DNA of 8,664 nucleotides, taken from the NCBI GenBank assembly GCA_964540415.1, contig CAZIMM010000089.1, positions 1 to 8,664 of the forward strand. Direction: 5' to 3'. Position 1 is the first letter of the stretch. Each line of letters begins with the position of its first letter. The translations under genes and the position numbers were made by a program. Source of the DNA: CAZIMM01 sp964540415 (lineage in GTDB: Bacteria; Bacillota; Clostridia; Oscillospirales; Acutalibacteraceae). The notes below the pieces were generated by a model, which did not search any database, was not told where the DNA came from, and was given only the letters and a program-made list of their open reading frames with translations. Of the stretch, positions 1 through 6,126 are shown one piece after another.

Positions 1-18
1 ATACCCTACCATAGGGGG
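1..18. promoter_or_regulatory. CsoR-box-like inverted repeat at the window edge
   Basis: The first bases read ATACCCTA-CCA-TAGGGGG. CCCTA at 4-8 is the inverted complement of TAGGG at 12-16. From memory, this C-run/G-run dyad with flanking AT resembles operators of the copper sensor CsoR in Firmicutes. It lies about 60 bases beyond the 3' end of copA, so it could control another copper gene (csoR or copZ type) that begins outside the window. The alternative is the hairpin of a rightward terminator, because GGC and six T follow. The edge position prevents a decision. Confidence 0.3.
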
Positions 19-42
19 CTTTTTTGTGCTGTCTGCACAATC

Positions 43-77
43 TGGGGCAGTTCATAATGCGACAGCCCCGTCTTTTT
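43..77 (+). terminator. possible rightward intrinsic terminator
   Basis: TGGGGC at 43-48 can pair with GCCCCG at 65-70 (with one G-T end pair) around a 16-base loop. The run TTTTT follows at 73-77. This would end a rightward transcript entering from outside the window and converging on copA. The stem is short and the loop long, so support is weak. On the minus strand no T-run follows the hairpin, so it does not serve copA. Confidence 0.3.
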
Positions 78-78
78 A

Positions 79-2298
79 TTATTTAAAACGTCTTAGCCGC
101 AGAGAATTTGCAACCACGCACACCGAGCTCAGCGACATTGCCGCCGCCGCAATCAGCGGACTCAGCAGCGGCCCGCCGAAAATATGCAGAACACCAGCTG
201 CAACCGGTATGCCGATTGAATTGTAAATGAAAGCCCAGAACAGATTCTGACGGATAATGCTCATTGTCGCACGGCTGAGCTTCAGAGCACGCGGCACAGC
301 CGAAATATCCCCGCCGACGAGAACCATGTCCGCCGCTTCAATGGCAATGTCTGTTGCGCTGCCCACCGCGATGCCGATGTCGGCCTGTGTGAGTGCAGGC
401 GCGTCGTTTATTCCGTCCCCGACCATTGCCACCGTCTCGCCGGATTCGCGCAGCTCCTCAATAATTCTGAGCTTGTCCTCCGGCAAAACCTCTGAGTATA
501 TTTTTGTTATGCCGAGCCCCGCGGCAATGGCATCGGCCGCGCTCTTGCTGTCCCCGGTGAGCATACAAACCGAAACGCCTGCCTTTTGCAGACTTTTAAC
601 CGTTCCCACCGATTCCGGCTTCACTGTGTCACCCACGGCAATCAGACCGAGAACTTCTTTATTGTATGCAACAAACACAACGGTTTTGCCGGAGGACGAA
701 AGAGCGTTGTAGGCTTCAACAAGGCTTATAATGTCAATCCCATTTTCGTTCATAAGGCGGGGAGTTCCCACCAGCACTCTGCCGCCGTCATGCTCAGCCT
801 CCAGTCCCTTGCCGGGAACAGCGCGGCTATTTAAGCATTCCGAGGGGACAATCTCCAGTTCAAGTGCATAATTGATTACGGCGCGGCTCAGCGGGTGCTC
901 GCTTCCCTTCTCCGCGCCCGCGGCAATGGAAAGCATATGCGTTTTGCTTGCGGAAACAACGTCTGTAACAACGGGCTTGCCGTTTGTGAGTGTGCCGGTT
1001 TTGTCAAACACAACAGTGTCCAGAGAACCGGCTGTTTCAAGAGCCTCGCCGCTTTTTATGAGAATTCCGTTTTTCGCGCCGACACCCATGCCGACGGTGA
1101 GCGCCGTCGGTGTTGCAAGACCCAGGGCACACGGACAGGCAATGACGAGAACGCTCACAAGCACCGTAAGGGCGAACCCGAAGTCCCTCTGATAAACAAA
1201 CCACGCCGCCGCGCTGAGAAGGGCTATCGCAATCACCGCAGGCACGAACTTGCCGGACACTCTGTCGGCAAGCAGTGCAATATGAGCCTTGGAGTTTTGC
1301 GCGTCCTCCATGACACGAATTATCTGTGCGAGAGCGCACTCGTCGGCGCTCTTCAAAGCTGACATCTTAATTGAGCCCTGACCGTTGACAGCCCCTCCGG
1401 GAACCGTGTCGCCGACAGCTTTTTCAACAGCAAGACTTTCGCCCGTCAGAAGCGATAAATCAACACCGGTCAGGCCGGAGATAATTTTGCCGTCCGTCGG
1501 GAACATTGCGCCGGGTCTGACAACCACGGTGTCTCCCGGCTTTACCTCTTTTGCCTTAACCTCATATTCAACTCCGTCAATTTCGATGACGGCGGTTTTC
1601 GGTGCCATTTCCATCAGCTTGCGCACAGCCTGCGAGGTCTGACGTTTGCTGCGATCTTCAAGAGTTTTTCCCAGCAGCACAAAGGTGATTATCAGGCCGG
1701 AGGATTCAAAATAAAGCCGGTGCACTGCCGAGACATCTCCGGCGAGTACACGGTATACATTGTATATACTATAGATAAACGATGCCGCCGAGCCGATGCA
1801 CACGAGCGTGTCCATTGTCGGGCTGCCGTGACGAACGGCGGATATGCCCCGGATAAAGAAGTCCCTCCCGGCATAGAGAATCGGCAGCGTCAGCAAAAGC
1901 TGTGTCATTGCAAAAAAAGGCGCGTTGATTTCCGGCGACAGAAACTGCGGCAGCGGAATCCCGACCATGTGACCCATTGAAACGTAAAGCAGAGCAACAG
2001 AAAAAATGCCCGACAAAATAAGCCTTGCAGGCATCGCACTTTTGTCGGGCGTTATACTGTGAGGGTCGCCGTCGCTTTCCTCGCCCTCAATCTCCCCGGG
2101 AGTGTAGCCCGCGGAGGCGATGGCGGCTTTTATGTCGGCGGTGCGCACGGAGGCATCGTCATAATCTATGGCGACCTTTCCCGTAATCAGGTTTACATTG
2201 ACGTTGCTCACGGCGTTCAGCCGCCGCAGGGATTTTTCAACCGCGGCAGAGCAGGCGGCACAGCCCATTCCGCCGACGGATATCACTACTTTTTTCAT
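79..2298 (-). CDS. copA: Cu(+)-exporting P1B-type ATPase CopA
   Basis: Complete 739-residue copper pump that uses ATP to move Cu(+) from the cytoplasm across the inner membrane. Numbered from the ATG, the order is: an N-terminal heavy-metal-associated domain with GMGCAAC (Cys13 and Cys16; the usual motif is GMTCAAC), a linker, membrane segments, the actuator-domain TGE at 285-287, the intramembrane metal site CPC at 388-390, the phosphorylation motif DKTGT at 432-436, the nucleotide-site HP at 468-469, the hinge GDGIND at 627-632, then YN at 692-693 and MSLSS at 721-725. CPC together with the YN and MSxSS elements is the Cu(+)-specific P1B-1 signature rather than Zn/Cd. The start is ambiguous: a TTG three codons upstream (2307) lies 4 bases after GAGG, while the ATG lies 13 bases after it. 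The ATG gives the usual MKKVV-type beginning. No csoR or copZ gene is visible beside it, and no copper operator is seen in the 59-base gap upstream. Confidence 0.96.
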   Translation of the reverse strand: MKKVVISVGGMGCAACSAAVEKSLRRLNAVSNVNVNLITGKVAIDYDDASVRTADIKAAIASAGYTPGEIEGEESDGDPHSITPDKSAMPARLILSGIFSVALLYVSMGHMVGIPLPQFLSPEINAPFFAMTQLLLTLPILYAGRDFFIRGISAVRHGSPTMDTLVCIGSAASFIYSIYNVYRVLAGDVSAVHRLYFESSGLIITFVLLGKTLEDRSKRQTSQAVRKLMEMAPKTAVIEIDGVEYEVKAKEVKPGDTVVVRPGAMFPTDGKIISGLTGVDLSLLTGESLAVEKAVGDTVPGGAVNGQGSIKMSALKSADECALAQIIRVMEDAQNSKAHIALLADRVSGKFVPAVIAIALLSAAAWFVYQRDFGFALTVLVSVLVIACPCALGLATPTALTVGMGVGAKNGILIKSGEALETAGSLDTVVFDKTGTLTNGKPVVTDVVSASKTHMLSIAAGAEKGSEHPLSRAVINYALELEIVPSECLNSRAVPGKGLEAEHDGGRVLVGTPRLMNENGIDIISLVEAYNALSSSGKTVVFVAYNKEVLGLIAVGDTVKPESVGTVKSLQKAGVSVCMLTGDSKSAADAIAAGLGITKIYSEVLPEDKLRIIEELRESGETVAMVGDGINDAPALTQADIGIAVGSATDIAIEAADMVLVGGDISAVPRALKLSRATMSIIRQNLFWAFIYNSIGIPVAAGVLHIFGGPLLSPLIAAAAMSLSSVCVVANSLRLRRFK

Positions 2299-2357
2299 AA
2301 AAACCAACTTTCCTCAAAACGCATTTAACGCTGATAGTTTTCCGCAAAGCAAGTTTT

Positions 2358-3209
2358 TTATGCGCAGCTCACACGCCAGGTGAAGGCAAATTCCTCGCCT
2401 CGACCGAGACGTTGAACAGATTGTTTTTTTGACAAATCGTCCTTTTTGACGCGGTCGTCATTAACACCGTACCACGGCTCAATGCACACAAACGGTGCGT
2501 TTGGCTTTGCCCAGATTCCGAGCCACGGACTGTCGGGAAGGAAGAAGGTGAGAACTCTTTCGCCGCTTTCCGCAACCAAATCAACGCTTGACGAACGCAC
2601 GTTTTCAAGAATAAGCGCGTCGTTTGCAAAAAGTGTCGGTGTGAGCCTGATTTCCGCGGAAGAGTCGAGAACGGGCACAAGCTCCTCGGTGAGAATCGAA
2701 TCTGAGTCAATGCGGCGCGAGGACAGTGTCTCGTTTTCGGAAAACACAAGCTTATCCCCGATTTTGCAGTTGAAGCCGGGATGTGCGCCGCAGGAAAACC
2801 ACATTTCACCGTCGGTTTTGTTCACAACTCTGTGCGTGCAGGAGAGACCGTCATCCATAATTTTATAAATAACAAAAAAATCAAACTCAAACGGATAAAT
2901 TTTTCTTGTTTCATCATTTGAAGACAGCACAAAAACTATTTCGGATTCCTCCGCCGATGCAACCTGAAAAGGCATATGCCTTGAAAAGCCGTGCTTCGGC
3001 ATTTCATATTCCGTGCCGGCATAACGGTATTTACCCTCAAGAAGCTGACCGATGACGGGAAAAAGCACCGGTGCCTGCCCATACCAGATTGAGGTGTCGC
3101 CCTGCCACAGATATTCCGTGCCGTCGCTCGTTCTTTTCAGCGAGTGCAGCTGAGCACCCATGCTGTCTATTTGTGCGGTGAAATCTCCTCGTTTGACGGT
3201 GTAATACAT
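2358..3209 (-). CDS. aldose 1-epimerase-like (galactose mutarotase fold) protein
   Basis: A 283-residue protein of the LacX/YihR-like branch of the aldose 1-epimerase family, cytoplasmic beta-sandwich enzymes that interconvert alpha and beta anomers of hexoses. Visible family elements are KHGFSR at 72-77 (His73), GAHPGF at 141-146 (His143, in the position of the catalytic histidine), and a late EPWYGVND at 244-251 that forms part of the sugar pocket. The length fits the family. An in-frame ATG at 3242 would add 11 residues but has no ribosome binding site and sits at the predicted transcription start. The ATG at 3209 has AAAGTGAG about 9 bases upstream and gives the usual MYY-V N-terminus, so it was chosen. 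The natural sugar cannot be told from the sequence. copA follows 59 bases downstream on the same strand with no terminator between, so co-transcription is plausible, although no shared function is obvious. Confidence 0.88.
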   Translation of the reverse strand: MYYTVKRGDFTAQIDSMGAQLHSLKRTSDGTEYLWQGDTSIWYGQAPVLFPVIGQLLEGKYRYAGTEYEMPKHGFSRHMPFQVASAEESEIVFVLSSNDETRKIYPFEFDFFVIYKIMDDGLSCTHRVVNKTDGEMWFSCGAHPGFNCKIGDKLVFSENETLSSRRIDSDSILTEELVPVLDSSAEIRLTPTLFANDALILENVRSSSVDLVAESGERVLTFFLPDSPWLGIWAKPNAPFVCIEPWYGVNDDRVKKDDLSKKQSVQRLGRGEEFAFTWRVSCA

Positions 3210-3248
3210 TTTTGTCAGCTCACTTTCAATAATTTGTCGCATATTGCG

Positions 3249-3277
3249 ATTATGTTTTTGTATTATGTTTATGTAAG
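3249..3277 (-). promoter_or_regulatory. weak sigma-A-like promoter for the epimerase-copA pair
   Basis: Read on the minus strand, CTTACA (3277-3272, 4 of 6 matches to TTGACA) and CATAAT (3254-3249, 5 of 6 matches to TATAAT) are separated by exactly 17 bases. The predicted start of transcription is near 3242, giving a leader of about 33 bases before the chosen ATG. It lies just after the leftward terminator, so the epimerase transcript would begin independently of anything to the right. Confidence 0.45.
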
Positions 3278-3278
3278 C

Positions 3279-3312
3279 AAAAAGGCAGACACCGAAATGT
3301 GTCTGCCCTTTT
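3279..3312 (-). terminator. strong intrinsic terminator, facing left (possibly bidirectional)
   Basis: GGCAGACAC at 3284-3292 pairs perfectly over 9 bp with GTGTCTGCC at 3299-3307 around a 6-base loop. On the minus strand the stem is followed directly by TTTTT (3283-3279). On the plus strand it is followed by CTTTT (3308-3312). It is the strongest terminator in the window, yet no conventional gene ends in it. On the minus strand this implies an upstream non-coding transcript or a leader. Confidence 0.8.
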
Positions 3313-3328
3313 GCAAAAGGAAGGAGTA

Positions 3329-3379
3329 ATGAAAAAGAAACAAAAAAGAAAAGTGGATTTAGTAAAGAAGCATTGCTGA
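3329..3379 (+). CDS. possible 16-residue basic peptide
   Basis: An ATG preceded by the strong purine run GGAAGGAG (3319-3326) opens a 16-codon frame, MKKKQKRKVDLVKKHC, ending in TGA. The peptide has nine Lys/Arg and a terminal Cys. The spacing from GGAG to ATG is only 2 bases, which is too short to be ideal. No promoter is visible, and the plus strand carries a hairpin with T4 just upstream. The same bases read on the other strand form the pyrimidine-rich part of the candidate small RNA, so only one of the two readings need be real. This may be chance. Confidence 0.15.
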   Translation: MKKKQKRKVDLVKKHC

Positions 3380-3450
3380 GGTCTCCCTCATGTACTACTG
3401 AAATAGTAAACCAAATTTTACCTTAATGTGCAAATAAAGCGTGTCTTTTT

Positions 3451-3640
3451 TGTGAATATTTTGTTAACACAGTGCAAAACAACCAAAAAAGGACAAAATC
3501 ACAGAAAAAATTTTTTTATACTGCGTTTTCCACATCTTTTCCACATCTTTTTTAGCATTCATTTCCCCATGTAGTTGATACTTAACCGCAGTTATACTAC
3601 AGGTTGAGGGGCGCGGAGTTATTCACATCTTTTCAACAGA
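3451..3640. promoter_or_regulatory. cluster of DnaA-box-like 9-mers in AT-rich DNA
   Basis: TTTTCCACA occurs at 3526-3534 and again at 3537-3545 as an exact 11-bp direct repeat (TTTTCCACATC). A second pair with the same 11-bp step lies at 3619-3627 (TTATTCACA) and 3630-3638 (TTTTCAACA). An inverted relative, TGTGAATAT, is at 3451-3459. The DnaA consensus is TTATCCACA, and TTTTCCACA is a usual one-mismatch variant. An A6T7 tract (about 3505-3517) and an imperfect hairpin built on TGTAGT (3570-3575) and ACTACA (3596-3601) lie within the cluster. This could bind the replication initiator. The absence of dnaA/dnaN argues against calling it oriC. Confidence 0.4.
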
Positions 3641-3679
3641 TTTTTCCGTTTTGTGCGTCAAAAACCGCGAAAAAACCAC

Positions 3680-3708
3680 TTGACAAGCGGCGCGTATTCT
3701 TGTATAAT
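3680..3708 (+). promoter_or_regulatory. consensus sigma-A promoter of the ylxM-ffh operon
   Basis: TTGACA at 3680-3685 and TATAAT at 3703-3708 are perfect matches with the optimal 17-base spacer. The expected start of transcription is near 3714-3716, leaving a leader of about 63 bases before ylxM. A strong housekeeping promoter fits the SRP and ribosomal protein genes it precedes. The second DnaA-like pair lies about 40 bases upstream of the -35. Confidence 0.92.
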
Positions 3709-3715
3709 TGCTATC

Positions 3716-3754
3716 TGTAAAGACGAATTGCTTTACATTGCTAAGGGCAATGTA
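3716..3754 (+). promoter_or_regulatory. ylxM leader with two mutually exclusive hairpins
   Basis: TGTAAAG (3716-3722) can pair with CTTTACA (3731-3737). Alternatively TACATTGC (3734-3741) pairs with GCAATGTA (3747-3754) around the loop TAAGG. The two stems share bases 3734-3737, so they compete. Neither is followed by a T-run and the ribosome binding site (3763-3768) lies outside both, so the effect, if any, would be on RNA stability or protein binding rather than plain attenuation. Confidence 0.45.
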
Positions 3755-3778
3755 CGTTTGGCAGGGAGATGAAAACCG

Positions 3779-4144
3779 TTGGCAAAAAATCTTGACATAA
3801 CAATGCTCCTCGATTTTTACGGTGAAATGCTCACCGCAAAGCAGCGCGATTTTTTGGGCTATTACTATAACGACGACCTTTCGCTTTCGGAAATCGCCGA
3901 AAACGAGGGCATCACAAGGCAGGGAGTGCGTGATGCCATCAAACGCGCCGAATCGCAGCTTTTTGAAATGGAAGCGAGGCTTGGCCTCTTTGCGCGCTTT
4001 GAAGAAATGCGCAAGGGTCTGAAAGAAATTGTTGATTGCGCAAGTGCAATCAGCGAGCAGAATATGCGCTTTGGCCTGTCAAGAGAAATCAATGATGCAA
4101 CGGCGAGAATCAAGGCAATTTCCGCAATGCTCATCGAAGCGTGA
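3779..4144 (+). CDS. ylxM: YlxM/p13-family (UPF0122) putative DNA-binding protein
   Basis: A 121-residue cytoplasmic protein of the YlxM/UPF0122 family, found next to ffh across Firmicutes and, in streptococci, reported to modulate SRP GTPase activity. Residues about 16-62 resemble sigma-factor region 4: KQRDFLGYYYNDDLS, then the helix-turn-helix LSEIAENEGITRQGVRDAI. The rest is predicted helical. The start is a TTG with AGGGAG (3763-3768) 10 bases upstream. An ATG at 3769 opens an out-of-frame 8-codon frame, and the next in-frame ATG (codon 9) would cut into the conserved N-terminus. It is first in the operon, 35 bases before ffh, whose start also is TTG in a similar sequence context (GTGAAAAC then TTGGC). 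Family assignment is firm; the biochemical role in this organism is inferred. Confidence 0.92.
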   Translation: MAKNLDITMLLDFYGEMLTAKQRDFLGYYYNDDLSLSEIAENEGITRQGVRDAIKRAESQLFEMEARLGLFARFEEMRKGLKEIVDCASAISEQNMRFGLSREINDATARIKAISAMLIEA

Positions 4145-4179
4145 GCATTCCCACCCTTTCTGACACGAGGTGAAAACAA

Positions 4180-5535
4180 TTGGCGTTTGAAGGCTTGTCC
4201 GACCGTCTGGAGGCGGCGTTTCAGCGGCTGCGCAGCAAGGGCAGCCTGACGGAATACGATGTCAAGGAGGCAATGCGCGAGGTGCGCCTTGCACTGCTTG
4301 AGGCAGACGTTAACTATAAGGTTGCAAAGGATTTTACGGCGAAGGTAACCGAAAGAGCAATCGGTGCGCAGGTTATGGAAAGCCTGACTCCGGCGCAGAT
4401 GGTCGTTAAGATTGTCAACGAGGAGCTCACAAATCTCATGGGCGGAACGCGCACGAGAATCACCTCCGCTCCCCACCCGCCCACGGTTGTTATGATGTGC
4501 GGTCTGCAGGGCTCCGGCAAAACGACGCACTGCGCGAAAATCGCACTTATGCTCAAAAAAGAGGGCCACAGGCCCTTGCTTGCCGCTTGCGATATCTATC
4601 GCCCGGCGGCAATCAAGCAGCTTCAGGTTGTCGGTGAGCAGATCGGCGTTCCGGTTTTTGAAATGGGACAGACGAACCCTGTCACTATTGCCAAAGAAGC
4701 GATAAAGCTTGCAAAGGATCAGGGAAACGATTACGTTTTTCTTGACACTGCCGGCCGCCTGCATATTGACGAGGAATTAATGCAGGAGCTGAAGAATATC
4801 AAGAGCGAGGTTCATCCTCACGAAATTCTGCTGGTTGTTGACGCCATGACAGGTCAGGACGCTGTCACCGTTGCCACCTCATTCAATGAGGCCCTCGGAA
4901 TTGACGGCTTGGTGCTCACCAAGCTCGACGGCGACACAAGGGGCGGCGCGGCGCTTTCCGCACGCGCGGTCACAGGCAAACCGATAAAATTCATCGGCAT
5001 CGGTGAGAAGCTGGACGAGTTGGATGTTTTCCATCCGGAGCGTATGGCTTCGAGGATACTCGGAATGGGCGATGTCCTTTCCCTCATCGAAAAAGCTGAG
5101 CAGTCTCTTGACGAAAAGAAAGCAAGACAGCTCGAGGAGAGGCTCCGCAAAAACAAGTTTGACATGAACGACCTTCTTGACCAGTTCGAACAGGTTCGCC
5201 GCATGGGCTCCGTGAAGGATATGCTCTCGATGATACCCGGGCTGAACAAAAAAATCAAGGATGTTGAAATCGACGAACGTCAGTTTGACAGAATCAAGGC
5301 AATCATCCTGTCAATGACCGCGAAGGAACGGGAGAATCCCGACCTCATCAACCCCTCGCGCAAGCGCAGAATTGCCGCGGGCTGCGGCCAGCAGGTTGAG
5401 GATGTCAACCGTCTGCTTGCACAGTACAAGCAGATGAAGAAGATGTTCAAGCAGTTTTCCGGAAACGGCAGGAGCGGCTCAAAAAAGCGCCGCAGGCAGA
5501 ACATGGGCTTCAATCCCGCAGACTTCGGAATGTAA
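4180..5535 (+). CDS. ffh: signal recognition particle GTPase Ffh
   Basis: A complete 451-residue SRP54 homologue that binds SRP RNA and signal sequences and, with the receptor FtsY, delivers membrane proteins to the Sec translocon. The helical N domain covers about 1-90. The G domain has the P-loop GLQGSGKTT (108-116), DIYRPAA (138-144), DTAGR (189-193), TKLDGD (247-252) and GIGEK (273-277). The M domain starts near 329 with DMNDLLDQFEQVRRMG and contains the SRP-RNA-binding helix SRKRRIAAGCG (393-403). The C-terminus is basic and ends NPADFGM. The length is normal and all GTPase motifs are intact; His117 follows the P-loop where Thr is common. The start is TTG, 9 bases after GAGG (4167-4170). 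No SRP RNA gene was found in the window. Confidence 0.98.
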   Translation: MAFEGLSDRLEAAFQRLRSKGSLTEYDVKEAMREVRLALLEADVNYKVAKDFTAKVTERAIGAQVMESLTPAQMVVKIVNEELTNLMGGTRTRITSAPHPPTVVMMCGLQGSGKTTHCAKIALMLKKEGHRPLLAACDIYRPAAIKQLQVVGEQIGVPVFEMGQTNPVTIAKEAIKLAKDQGNDYVFLDTAGRLHIDEELMQELKNIKSEVHPHEILLVVDAMTGQDAVTVATSFNEALGIDGLVLTKLDGDTRGGAALSARAVTGKPIKFIGIGEKLDELDVFHPERMASRILGMGDVLSLIEKAEQSLDEKKARQLEERLRKNKFDMNDLLDQFEQVRRMGSVKDMLSMIPGLNKKIKDVEIDERQFDRIKAIILSMTAKERENPDLINPSRKRRIAAGCGQQVEDVNRLLAQYKQMKKMFKQFSGNGRSGSKKRRRQNMGFNPADFGM

Positions 5536-5607
5536 GCATTCAGATATAATTTCAGTGAATACTGATTTATTATATTATAATAACCCAATATTTTGGAGGT
5601 AACAACA

Positions 5608-5853
5608 ATGGCTGTCAAGATCAGACTGCGCCGTATGGGCGCAAAGAAAGCACCTTTTTACCGCGTAGTGGTTGCGGATTCCCGTTATCCCCGTGACGGC
5701 AGATTCATCGAGGAGATCGGTTATTACAATCCTACGTCCAACCCCCCCGAGGTTAAAATTGACGCGGAAAAGGTTGAGCAGTGGATAAAGAACGGTGCTC
5801 AGCCTACCGATACCGTAAAAGACATTTTCAGGAAAAACGGTATCATCAAATAA
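5608..5853 (+). CDS. rpsP: 30S ribosomal protein bS16
   Basis: An 81-residue small-subunit protein that binds 16S rRNA early in assembly. The N-terminus MAVKIRLRRMGAKKAPFYR and the following VVADSRYPRDGRFIEEIGYYNP are the hallmark of bS16; the length is typical. The ATG was chosen because GGAGG (5595-5599) lies 8 bases upstream. A TTG five codons earlier (5593) overlaps that ribosome binding site and can be dismissed. It follows ffh after a 72-base very AT-rich gap without a clear promoter or terminator, and precedes khpA by 18 bases, the usual Firmicute order. Confidence 0.98.
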   Translation: MAVKIRLRRMGAKKAPFYRVVVADSRYPRDGRFIEEIGYYNPTSNPPEVKIDAEKVEQWIKNGAQPTDTVKDIFRKNGIIK

Positions 5854-5871
5854 TTTGATGAGGTGACTGCA

Positions 5872-6105
5872 ATGAAAGAACTGTTGGTTTCGATTGCTCA
5901 GGGTCTTGTTGAGGATCCATCCGCCGTCAGCGTTACGGTTGACGAACCGACGGAGGACGGGACCGTCGTTTATCATCTTCATGTCGGAGAAAACGACATG
6001 GGCAGGGTTATCGGCAAGCAGGGACGCATCGCAAAGGCAATCCGCACTGTTATGCGTGCTGCGGCAACTCGCCAGAACGAAAAGATTTCTGTTGAAATCG
6101 AATAA
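5872..6105 (+). CDS. khpA: KH-domain RNA-binding protein KhpA (YlqC)
   Basis: A 77-residue single-KH-domain protein. The sequence GRVIGKQGRIAKAIRTV (44-60) carries the GxxG RNA-contact loop GKQG at 48-51, with beta strands on either side. Homologues (YlqC/KhpA) pair with KhpB/Jag and bind many RNAs, affecting cell division and envelope growth. The ATG has GAGGTGA (5860-5866) just upstream; a GTG three codons earlier (5863) lies inside that site. It lies between rpsP and the position normally taken by rimM. Here a membrane protein gene follows after 21 bases instead. Confidence 0.96.
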   Translation: MKELLVSIAQGLVEDPSAVSVTVDEPTEDGTVVYHLHVGENDMGRVIGKQGRIAKAIRTVMRAAATRQNEKISVEIE

Positions 6106-6126
6106 CTTTTACGAGTAGGGTTCGAC

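Larger units (their letters stand above)
3279..3415 (-). ncRNA. candidate minus-strand small RNA ending in the strong terminator
   Basis: Reading leftward there are: a hairpin TACTA/TAGTA (3408-3393); a hairpin TGAGG-GAGA-CCTCA (3390-3377) whose loop is a GNRA-type tetraloop only on this strand; an unstructured C/T-rich stretch (about 3370-3315) containing CTCCTTCC, complementary to a strong Shine-Dalgarno sequence; and the 9-bp terminator hairpin with T5. This layout resembles base-pairing regulatory RNAs of Firmicutes. No convincing -35/-10 was found, so the 5' end is a guess. A minute ORF of 10 codons (3391-3359, MRETSAMLLY) lies inside but has no ribosome binding site. No known RNA family was recognised. 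Confidence 0.35.

Noticed and set aside
24..40. Hairpin TTGTGC-TGTCT-GCACAA.
   Set aside because: Neither strand has a T-run after the stem, so it is not a terminator, and no other role is suggested.
2299..2357. CsoR or CopY operator upstream of copA.
   Set aside because: No C-run/G-run dyad and no TACANNTGTA-like motif in the gap.
3450..3470. Rex-like redox operator: TTGTGAA then TTAACAC.
   Set aside because: The half-sites are separated by 7 bases, unlike the spacing of known Rex sites, and no fermentative or NADH-linked gene starts beside it.
3420..3660. Replication origin (oriC) called outright from the DnaA-like boxes and AT-rich tract.
   Set aside because: No dnaA, dnaN, rpmH or gyrase gene is nearby, none of the boxes is the perfect TTATCCACA, and skew cannot be assessed from one window. 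Kept only as a box cluster.
3243..3778. Signal recognition particle RNA, 6S RNA or a known riboswitch.
   Set aside because: The SRP RNA tetraloop domain (GGAAGGAAGCAG-like) is absent, and no conserved core of the riboswitches I know was recognised on either strand.
3865..4764. Long open frame of 299 codons on the minus strand.
   Set aside because: It lies entirely antisense to ylxM and ffh, has no recognisable domain and no ribosome binding site; it reflects codon bias of the real genes.
5536..5607. Promoter or terminator in the AT-rich ffh-rpsP gap (TATAAT-like bases and a TTATTAT/ATAATAA palindrome).
   Set aside because: No -35 element at the right distance and no GC-containing stem; probably just AT-rich spacer.
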